Origin: Bacteroidota bacterium
Lineage (GTDB): Bacteria; Bacteroidota; Bacteroidia; Flavobacteriales; Flavobacteriaceae
Reading direction: 5' to 3'
DNA: 15,853 bases
Assembly: GCA_022601215.1 (NCBI GenBank)
Contig: JAHZIZ010000350.1
Span: 1 to 15,853, forward strand
The translations under genes were made by a program, and so were the position numbers. A model generated the notes under the pieces. The model was not told the origin of the DNA and made no database searches. It saw nothing but the letters and a program-made list of their open reading frames with translations. Positions 7,710 to 14,303 of this stretch are shown one piece after another (the first letter of the stretch is position 1; every line of letters starts with the position of its first letter).

Positions 7710-7874
7710 CTCGGTTTAAAAGATTATTTTTCTAAACTCTTTGGAAACAAATTCAAGCAACGTTTATATACATGGGTCTCTAAAAGAGATAAACCAGAAA
7801 TGGCATTAGATGCCGATACGAAAGAGCGGCTTGAGGACTATTTTAAAGAACAATCTAGAGCATGGTATTATTAG
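7710..7874 (+). pseudogene. In-frame C-terminal remainder of the preceding sulfotransferase
   Basis: Directly after the TAA at 7707-7709, the same frame runs open for 54 codons to TAG at 7872-7874. It reads LGLKDYFSKLFG…, then …VSKRDKPEMALDADTK…, then ERLEDYFKEQSRAWYY. Sulfotransferases of this type normally end this way: a basic linker, a Pro-x-hydrophobic turn, an 'R..L..YF..' helix and a late Trp. If the stop is ignored, the joined frame 6975-7874 gives 299 codons, the usual family length, and its end overlaps the next gene's start by 13 bases like other junctions here. There is no good independent start in this piece; an ATG at 7800 would give only 24 residues. I read it as the tail of a once intact gene. 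Confidence 0.75.
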
Positions 7875-9040
7875 ATATTTGTGTATGTGTTATAGTCCTA
7901 CTAGTAGGATATAATCTCCCTAGGGCCTTTAAGGATTTTACTAGGGCAGACAGGCTAATTTTAGCGAAATTGTTTTTTTATCACATTCTAATTAGTACTG
8001 CGTTTCATTTTTTTATTTCTGCCAATGGTGGTGATGCCCTTTTTTATTGGGGTTATACACAAAATGCTTCTTGGGAAGATATCTACGCCTATGTGGAGCG
8101 TGGTTCTGCTTCTGGATCTATATTTATATTGAACTATATACCGGCGAAAGTGATGGGTCTTTCGTTTTTCACAGGTAATTTATTGTATTCGGTACTTGGA
8201 TACTTAGGTTTTATCTATTTCTATAGGATAGGGAAGAAACTTTTTAATAATTACGAATTCATTTCGGAGTATAAATTATTGGGTGTTTCCATCCATCCTT
8301 GGGTTTGGTTCTTACCAAATCTACATTTTTGGTCATCAGGGATAGGGAAAGACACTATTTTGTTCTTTTGTATTGCCTTATTCGTTTATGCGCTTCAGGA
8401 TATTAAAAAAAGGGGATTAGGGTTGGCAATTAGTTTGATACTGTCATTGGCCATTAGGCCCCACATCACGATGTTTCTTTTGGTGTCTTTTGGTATTGGA
8501 TTCACACTAGATAAAGATCTTAAAACTTATAAAAAGGCCATTGTTTTTATGGTATTCTTGGCTGGTTTTGTGTCTATTTTTGGATACGTTATGCAGTTTG
8601 TGCAGCTTGAAAGTTTTGAACTTTCTGTCATAGAAGAGTATTCATCTAACAAAGCGGCGAGTTTAAACCAAGAGGATTCTAGTTCTGGTGTTGACACTTC
8701 TCAGTATCCACTTCCGCTAAAGGTTTTTACTTTTTTATATAGGCCTTTTTTCTTTGATATCAATGGAGTATTAGCTATTGTTGCTTCCGTGGAAAACTTG
8801 ATACTACTTATTTTCACCTTTGTCGTCATTAAAAAAGGAATCGTTAAAGGGTTTCGAAAAGCAAATTATTTGTTGAAAGGTTTTTTAATTTATTTCATTC
8901 TTGGAAGTATAGCTTTCTCATTGATACTTGGTAATTTGGGTATTATGTTACGTCAAAAAAACATGTTTTTCCCACTCTTTTTCTTATTCGGAATGTGGGT
9001 AATTTATTCGCAAGCTAAACGAAAAAATACCCAAACATGA
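7862..9040 (+). CDS. Polytopic membrane protein, candidate Wzy-type polysaccharide polymerase
   Basis: A 392-residue integral membrane protein with about 10 hydrophobic segments. Polymerases of the Wzy type join flipped repeat units in the periplasm; their sequences are poorly conserved, so the call leans on topology, size and context. Visible landmarks are GGDALFYW at 56-63 after the second membrane segment, LPNLHFWSSGIGKD at 151-164, a hydrophilic loop rich in Ser, Glu and Asn around residues 255-285, and FLYRPFFFD just after it. The 'P..hFWSSGI.K.' and 'LYRP' elements occur in putative polymerases of Bacteroidota. It is the only polytopic protein in the window besides the flippase and the initiating transferase. 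The ATG at 7862 lies inside the sulfotransferase remnant, so the upstream premature stop could affect its translation. An O-antigen ligase-like role is an alternative. Confidence 0.6.
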   Translation: MVLLDICVCVIVLLVGYNLPRAFKDFTRADRLILAKLFFYHILISTAFHFFISANGGDALFYWGYTQNASWEDIYAYVERGSASGSIFILNYIPAKVMGLSFFTGNLLYSVLGYLGFIYFYRIGKKLFNNYEFISEYKLLGVSIHPWVWFLPNLHFWSSGIGKDTILFFCIALFVYALQDIKKRGLGLAISLILSLAIRPHITMFLLVSFGIGFTLDKDLKTYKKAIVFMVFLAGFVSIFGYVMQFVQLESFELSVIEEYSSNKAASLNQEDSSSGVDTSQYPLPLKVFTFLYRPFFFDINGVLAIVASVENLILLIFTFVVIKKGIVKGFRKANYLLKGFLIYFILGSIAFSLILGNLGIMLRQKNMFFPLFFLFGMWVIYSQAKRKNTQT

Positions 9041-10125
9041 AAGTCTTACAGGTAATACCAAATTTAGGAACTGGTGGTGCGGAAAAATTACTAATGGACA
9101 GTATTCCGAAGTACCTGCAAAAGGGCATTAGTATGGAGTTACTTCTCTTAAACACGACTATGACCCCGTTTCTTGATAAAATGCAATCCAATGGGTTAGT
9201 AACGATTCATCAGTTATCCAGCAATAGCGTATATACTCCCATGAATATCATTAAGTTAATACCATTTCTTAAGGCATATGATTTAATACATGTTCACCTT
9301 TTTCCCGCTTTATATTGGGTAGGATTTGCAAAAATGCTCTCTTTTTCAAAAACACCTTTAGTATATACAGAACACAACACTCATAACAAACGACGCAATC
9401 ATTGGCTGCTAAAACATGTTGATCGATTTGTCTATAGAAAATACAAATCGGTAGTTACTATTGCGGATGCTGTGGATGGTGCTCTTAAATTATTTTTAAA
9501 ACGATCTGACGAGTCGTTTACGCTCATTAACAATGGAGTAGATCTTACGATAATTACGGCTGCCGCGGCCGCAAAGAGAAGTGATTTTAGCATCACCAAT
9601 AAGGAGACTATTCTGATACAAGTGGCTAGTTTTACTGAACAAAAGGATCAAAGGACTCTTATCCAATCGTTAAAGCATATTACGAATCCAGTGAAATTAA
9701 TATTGGTGGGAGACGGCCCAACGCGATCACGAATGACTCAACTGGTCAAGGATGCGCAATTAGAAGACAAAGTACTCTTTCTAGGGTTACGAATGGACGT
9801 ACCTCAATTATTAAAAATGGCCGATATAGTTGTACTTTCGTCACATCACGAAGGATTATCACTATCAAGTATAGAAGGTCTTGCTTCTGGAGCTCCTTTT
9901 GTGGCTTCACAAGTAGCGGGTTTAACAAATATTGTTAAGGGGGCAGGGTTGTTATTTACAGATGGGGATATAGAAGGGTTAGCCGCTATTATTGATTCTT
10001 TGATTGAAGATAGAAAGCTCTATGAAACCACCATTGAAAGTTGTTTGGAGCGGTCTAAAGAATATACTATGGAAATTATGGTAGATAAACACATACATTT
10101 ATATCAAACCTTACTTAACACTTAA
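9037..10125 (+). CDS. Glycosyltransferase family 4
   Basis: A 362-residue GT-B fold enzyme, likely adding a sugar to the lipid-linked repeat unit with retention of configuration. The N-terminal domain has VIPNLGTGGAEKLL (GTGGAE at 11-16), the usual acceptor-side glycine loop of GT4. The C-terminal domain has the donor-site 'LVGDGPTRSRM' stretch and the E-x7-E motif EGLSLSSIE with Glu272 and Glu280. Length is typical for GT4. Its ATG overlaps the preceding stop (ATGA at 9037-9040). A short alanine run (five Ala, about residues 178-182) is encoded by a local GC-rich patch at 9559-9573; it looks like an interdomain surface segment. Donor sugar unknown. Confidence 0.9.
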   Translation: MKVLQVIPNLGTGGAEKLLMDSIPKYLQKGISMELLLLNTTMTPFLDKMQSNGLVTIHQLSSNSVYTPMNIIKLIPFLKAYDLIHVHLFPALYWVGFAKMLSFSKTPLVYTEHNTHNKRRNHWLLKHVDRFVYRKYKSVVTIADAVDGALKLFLKRSDESFTLINNGVDLTIITAAAAAKRSDFSITNKETILIQVASFTEQKDQRTLIQSLKHITNPVKLILVGDGPTRSRMTQLVKDAQLEDKVLFLGLRMDVPQLLKMADIVVLSSHHEGLSLSSIEGLASGAPFVASQVAGLTNIVKGAGLLFTDGDIEGLAAIIDSLIEDRKLYETTIESCLERSKEYTMEIMVDKHIHLYQTLLNT

Positions 10126-10131
10126 TTCGAT

Positions 10132-11259
10132 TTGAAAAGATTACTCATCACAGCTAATGTAGATTGGTTCCTAATCTCTCATAGACTTTGCATTGCCGCA
10201 GAAGCTGCTCAGCAGGGCTGGGATGTTTATGTAGCTTGTGAAGATACTGGAAGAGCCCAAGAGATTAGAGAAACGGGCGTGAAGTTTGTGAACTTTCCGT
10301 TTTCTCGATCAGGAACCAACCCATATGAGGAGGCCAAAACGCTTAAACGTTTTTATGATTTGTATAAGAAACTGAAACCCGATGTAGTCCATCACGTTAC
10401 CTTAAAGCCGGTGATATATGGATCCTTTGCAGCAAAGCAGACTAGAATAAAGGGAATTTTGAATGCCGTTAGCGGACTTGGCTATGCTTTTACTGAAGGA
10501 CGAAGAGGGACAGTTCAAAGTATCATGATAAAAATGATGGCCTATGGTTTTAGGAGAAAGAATGTATCATTTATTTTCCAAAATCAGGATGACCTAAAAG
10601 AGCTACAGTCGCTTAAGGTGATAGCAGATAGTAATACATTGAATTTTATAAAAGGTTCTGGCGTTGATCTTACTCAGTTTACTCAACAACCCTTTCCCAA
10701 AAAAGATAAAGTACAGATTTTATTGCCAACGAGAATGCTTTGGGATAAAGGGGTTGCCGAAGTAAGGGCTGCTTCCGAAATTTTGAGAAAAAATTATAAA
10801 GGAAAAATTACTTTTATATTGGCCGGTCTTGCGGACGAAGAGAATAAAGCAGGTGTTTCTGCTGCTTATCTAAAGGATTGGGAAGAAGACAATTACGTAA
10901 CTTGGATAGGGTATCAAAAAAATATGGTTCAGGTTTATAGTGATAGTGATATTGTATTGTTACCATCGTATAGAGAAGGTATGCCCAAAACCTTAATTGA
11001 GGCTTGCGCTATTGGTAGACCCATAGTAACAACAGATGCTATTGGCTGTAGGGAATGCGTGGATGAGGGTAGCAATGGCTTTAAAGTTCCTGTTAAATCA
11101 ACGGCGAAACTAGCCGAAGCCATTGAAAAACTGATAGTAAATGAATCGTTACGAATAGAAATGGGACAGGCTTCGCGTGAAAAGGCAGAGAAGGAATTTG
11201 ATCAAAAAAATGTGATCGCCAAGCACTTAGAGATCTATGAAACATTGTTACATGGATAA
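10132..11259 (+). CDS. Glycosyltransferase family 4, PglA/WbpU-like
   Basis: A 375-residue GT-B enzyme close to the PglA/WbpU group, which adds a HexNAc to a 6-deoxy-HexNAc (bacillosamine- or FucNAc-type) already on undecaprenyl diphosphate. Evidence: KRLLITANVDWFLISHR at the N-terminus, HHVTLKPVIYGS and NAVSGLGYAF in the acceptor half, and the donor-site E-x7-E motif EGMPKTLIE with Glu282 and Glu290, followed by GRPIVTTDAIGCRE. The start must be TTG at 10132: the next in-frame Met is far inside the conserved domain, and only six bases separate this codon from the upstream stop. No Shine-Dalgarno site is visible. The gene begins a WbpU-WbpV-WbpL-like run that supports the assignment. It overlaps the following gene by 8 bases. 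Confidence 0.85.
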   Translation: MKRLLITANVDWFLISHRLCIAAEAAQQGWDVYVACEDTGRAQEIRETGVKFVNFPFSRSGTNPYEEAKTLKRFYDLYKKLKPDVVHHVTLKPVIYGSFAAKQTRIKGILNAVSGLGYAFTEGRRGTVQSIMIKMMAYGFRRKNVSFIFQNQDDLKELQSLKVIADSNTLNFIKGSGVDLTQFTQQPFPKKDKVQILLPTRMLWDKGVAEVRAASEILRKNYKGKITFILAGLADEENKAGVSAAYLKDWEEDNYVTWIGYQKNMVQVYSDSDIVLLPSYREGMPKTLIEACAIGRPIVTTDAIGCRECVDEGSNGFKVPVKSTAKLAEAIEKLIVNESLRIEMGQASREKAEKEFDQKNVIAKHLEIYETLLHG

Positions 11260-12178
11260 GGTATTAATATCGGGTTATTCGGGTTTTGTGGCCTCTAATT
11301 TAGCGCCATATTTAATGGGACAGGATCTTGAAGTGAAAGGGATCTCTAGAAATAAAGGAGAACATACGATGTCTTATGACATGCTCACGCGGTCCGAATG
11401 GAACAAGACAAATGTTTTTATTCATCTGGCAGGAAAGGCTCATGATGTGAAAAATACTAGTGATGCGGACGCATACAAGACGGTCAATACTGAACTCAGC
11501 AAAACGTTGTTTGATCAATTTTTAGAGAGTAACTGTACTGTCTTTATTTATTTCAGTTCAGTGAAAGCTGCGGCAGATGTTGTGGAAGGTGTTTTAACTG
11601 AGGAGGTAACTCCAAATCCTGCAACTCCTTATGGCACATCAAAACTGGCAGCAGAAAGGTATCTGCTTTCTAAAGAATTACCTTCAGATAAGAGATTATA
11701 TATCCTACGACCGTGCATGATTCATGGACCAGGAAATAAAGGAAATTTGACATTATTGTATAACCTTATTGCAAAAGGAATTCCTTATCCGCTTGGGAGT
11801 TTTGAGAATAAGCGTTCTTTCCTAAGTGTGGGAAATTTGAATTTTCTTGTAGATCAATTAATTAAGAAACAACCTAGTTCGGGAATATTTAATCTAGCAG
11901 ATGATGATGCTATTTCCACAAAGGAATTGGTTACACTAATTGGCAATAGTCTAGATAAACGTCCTCTTATTTTGTCTCCCCCTAAGGGATTAGTGGCCGG
12001 TATGGCTCGAGTTGGAGGTTTTTTGCGTTTGCCATTTTCAGAAGAGAAAGTACAGAAACTGACGGAAAATTATATTGTGAGCAATGAAAAAATTAAATCG
12101 ATTCTTGGAGTTTCACTTCCCCATACCACCAGAGAGGGTTTATTACATACCTTAGCATCTTTTAAACTCCGTTCATGA
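11252..12178 (+). CDS. NAD-dependent epimerase/dehydratase (extended SDR), WbpV-like 4-keto reductase
   Basis: A 308-residue extended short-chain dehydrogenase that probably reduces or epimerises UDP-4-keto-6-deoxy-HexNAc to a QuiNAc/FucNAc-type sugar. The Rossmann loop reads SGYSGFVA at 7-14 (G-x2-G-x2-A in place of the third Gly). HLAGKAH is at 58-64, the catalytic Ser lies in FSSVKA (101-106), and the catalytic pair Tyr127 and Lys131 are in YGTSK. RPCMIHGPG follows as in the family. I start at ATG 11252, 8 bases inside the previous gene, because the nucleotide-binding strand begins at residue 3; an upstream start at 11237 adds five unneeded residues. Its position before a WbpL-like transferase matches the wbpV-wbpL pairing known from Pseudomonas aeruginosa O6. 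UDP-HexNAc 4-epimerase activity is the main alternative. Confidence 0.82.
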   Translation: MDKVLISGYSGFVASNLAPYLMGQDLEVKGISRNKGEHTMSYDMLTRSEWNKTNVFIHLAGKAHDVKNTSDADAYKTVNTELSKTLFDQFLESNCTVFIYFSSVKAAADVVEGVLTEEVTPNPATPYGTSKLAAERYLLSKELPSDKRLYILRPCMIHGPGNKGNLTLLYNLIAKGIPYPLGSFENKRSFLSVGNLNFLVDQLIKKQPSSGIFNLADDDAISTKELVTLIGNSLDKRPLILSPPKGLVAGMARVGGFLRLPFSEEKVQKLTENYIVSNEKIKSILGVSLPHTTREGLLHTLASFKLRS

Positions 12179-13128
12179 TTACGTATATAATCATTTTAGT
12201 TTGCCTATTTGTCTGCGCCTATTTATATCTAAAAATAGCGGAACGATTTAATATTGTGGATAATCCAAATTTTAGGAGTTCTCATACAGTACCCGTCATT
12301 AGAGGTGGAGGTATTCTTTTTTATTTAAGTATCCTTCTGTTTTTTATACTTTCAGATTTTCCATACCCCTATTTTTTTATTGGACTTACGTTGGTAGCCG
12401 TCATTAGTTTTCTCGACGATATATTTACGCTTACGGCCAAACAGCGTTTACCTATTCATCTTTTGAGTGTGCTGTTAGTATTGTGGGAATTAGGAGTTAT
12501 TCCTGACACTCCAATTTTGGCAGTGATTCTTATTATTATTGGGATTGTATTCATTAATACCTTCAATTTTATGGATGGCATTAATGGTATTACCGGTTTT
12601 TATAGTGCCGTAGTCCTAGCGCTACTTTTATTCGTTTCGTATCGTTCAGGTTTCTTAGAGATAGATATTTTCATTTATGCTTTATTAGCTATAATAGTAT
12701 TTGGATTTTATAATTTCAGAAAGAAAGCTCGTTTCTTTTCTGGTGATATAGGCAGTTTGACGATGGCACTTTTATTGTTTTTTTGCGGCACCTATTTGAG
12801 TGTAAATCTAAACGCTCCAATCATTATCTTAGCGGTTGCCGTGTATGGAGCAGATAGTTTACTTACTATTTTTTATCGATTATCTCTTAAAGAGAATATA
12901 GCGCAGCCTCATAGAAGGCATATCTATCAAAAACTAGTAGATAGATTGTCACTACCCCATTTGGCCGTTGCTGGAATATATGCATTACTTCAATTGGTAA
13001 TTGGAATCTTAGTAATCTCTTACTATCAAAGTGAAATTAGTTTTCAATGGATACTTATTATAGGCGTCTTGCTACTACTTTCAATTTTGTATTTTGTAGC
13101 CTTTAACTATCTAGAAAAAAGTATATAA
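12175..13128 (+). CDS. WbpL/WecA-like undecaprenyl-phosphate HexNAc-1-phosphate transferase
   Basis: A 317-residue membrane enzyme of the MraY/WecA superfamily that starts the repeat unit by moving a HexNAc-1-phosphate from a UDP-sugar to undecaprenyl phosphate. Signatures in order: DNPNFRSSHTVPVIRGGG at 29-46, the Asp pair D81-D82, NFMDGINGITG at 131-141, SGDIGS at 189-194 with Asp191, and the cytoplasmic PHRRHIYQKL at 245-254. About ten hydrophobic segments separate these loops. The presence of HRRH.Y fits bacterial WbpL/WecA enzymes, not MraY. The preceding SDR probably makes its donor (QuiNAc or FucNAc type), as WbpV does for WbpL. The start overlaps that gene by ATGA. It abuts the next gene exactly (TAAATG). 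Confidence 0.92.
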   Translation: MITYIIILVCLFVCAYLYLKIAERFNIVDNPNFRSSHTVPVIRGGGILFYLSILLFFILSDFPYPYFFIGLTLVAVISFLDDIFTLTAKQRLPIHLLSVLLVLWELGVIPDTPILAVILIIIGIVFINTFNFMDGINGITGFYSAVVLALLLFVSYRSGFLEIDIFIYALLAIIVFGFYNFRKKARFFSGDIGSLTMALLLFFCGTYLSVNLNAPIIILAVAVYGADSLLTIFYRLSLKENIAQPHRRHIYQKLVDRLSLPHLAVAGIYALLQLVIGILVISYYQSEISFQWILIIGVLLLLSILYFVAFNYLEKSI

Positions 13129-14262
13129 ATGACTCACCCATCAAGAATTCCTCTTCTTAGACCGCATACGAGTGGAAAAGAACTAGGCTTTATTGAGGAG
13201 GCTTTCCTTCAAAATTGGATAGCACCAATGGGTGAAAATGTGGATGTTTTTGAAAGCGATTTGGAGCACTATTTTGGAAATGATAGGAGAGTAGCTCTTG
13301 TTAATTCAGGTACAGCCGCCTTACACTTAGCACTAATACTGTTAGGGGTTACAAGAGGAGACGAAGTGATTTGTCAAAGCTTAACCTTTGCAGCCTCTGC
13401 GAATCCTATTGTTTATCAAGGAGCAACTCCCGTTTTTGTTGATAGTGAGTCCTCTTCCTGGAATATTTGTCCAATACACCTAGAAGGTGCTATTAAAGAC
13501 AGAATGGCTAAGGGTAAAAAACCCAAAGCGATTATCGCGGTTAATCTATACGGAATGCCTTATAATGCTGAAGCCATTTCAAAGCTATCTCAGCAATATG
13601 GAATCCCTGTTATTGAAGACGCGGCAGAAGCATTTGGAAGTTTATATAAAGGGAGACATTGTGGAACTTTAGGCGATCTTTCTATACTTTCATTTAACGG
13701 AAGTAAAATTATTACAACTTCTGGAGGTGGGGCCTTGGTTGTAAAAACCAATGAAGATAAGGAGAGAGCTATCTTCTTAGCCTCACAGGCAAAGGAAAGA
13801 GCTGTGCATTATGAGCATAACGAAATAGGGTACAACTATAGGCTGAGTAATATTTCAGCAGGGATAGGAAGAGGTCAATTTACAGCTTTAGATGATCGCA
13901 TATCTCAAAAACATGCACTGCACCAGTTTTACAAGCAGGGATTTAGTGAGATTCCCGGGATTTCTTTATTTACTGAGTTTACAGAACGTATCGTATCTAA
14001 TCACTGGCTTAACTGTATTCAAGTAACTAATAAAAGTAAGTATAGTGTTACTGAAATTGCAGGAATTTTTGAAGCTGCTCATATTGAAACTAGACCCATT
14101 TGGAAACCCATGCATATGCAACCAGTTTTTAAAGATGCTCCATATTATGGAAATGGTGTTAGTGAAAAATTATTTGCATCCGGACTATGTTTGCCTTCTG
14201 CAACCAATCTTACAACAGAAGAAAAACATAGAATTAACAATGTGCTTCAAAGTCTGGCATAG
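13129..14262 (+). CDS. DegT/DnrJ/EryC1/StrS aminotransferase, PglE-like
   Basis: A 377-residue PLP enzyme close to PglE-type transaminases, which convert UDP-4-keto-6-deoxy-GlcNAc to the 4-amino sugar (bacillosamine precursor). Motifs: IPLLRPHTSGKE at the N-terminus, NSGTAALHLAL at 59-69, EDAAEAFGS at 163-171 with Asp164 (Glu in place of the His of the VioA group), and SFNGSKIITTSGGGAL at 188-202 with Schiff-base Lys193. Length is typical. The start ATG directly follows the TAA of the WbpL-like gene. The UDP-sugar 4,6-dehydratase 41 bases downstream would supply its substrate. No PglD-like acetyltransferase is in the window. The family call is firm; the exact UDP-sugar is inferred from context. 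Confidence 0.88.
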   Translation: MTHPSRIPLLRPHTSGKELGFIEEAFLQNWIAPMGENVDVFESDLEHYFGNDRRVALVNSGTAALHLALILLGVTRGDEVICQSLTFAASANPIVYQGATPVFVDSESSSWNICPIHLEGAIKDRMAKGKKPKAIIAVNLYGMPYNAEAISKLSQQYGIPVIEDAAEAFGSLYKGRHCGTLGDLSILSFNGSKIITTSGGGALVVKTNEDKERAIFLASQAKERAVHYEHNEIGYNYRLSNISAGIGRGQFTALDDRISQKHALHQFYKQGFSEIPGISLFTEFTERIVSNHWLNCIQVTNKSKYSVTEIAGIFEAAHIETRPIWKPMHMQPVFKDAPYYGNGVSEKLFASGLCLPSATNLTTEEKHRINNVLQSLA

Positions 14263-14303
14263 AATATTACCTATATTTGTAGTCCCCCAACAAACCCAAA
14301 CCT

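Noticed and set aside
7896..7909. Perfect 14-base palindrome TCCTACTAGTAGGA near the start of the Wzy candidate
   Set aside because: One such palindrome is expected by chance in a window this long; it encodes ordinary Leu-Leu-Val codons, and no second copy was noticed.
9559..9573. GC-rich patch with a NotI-like GCGGCCGC site
   Set aside because: It simply encodes a run of five alanines in a GT4 protein whose frame and motifs are intact on both sides.
4224..11251. Longer upstream starts for four genes (4224, 4961, 6031, 11237)
   Set aside because: They extend into the previous gene and add residues without family resemblance, while the chosen ATGs give ATGA or 8-base overlaps and place the conserved first strand properly.
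14263..14303. 41-base gap before the dehydratase as a terminator or promoter
   Set aside because: It shows no hairpin with a T-run and no TAnnTTTG element, so it is best read as a plain spacer.
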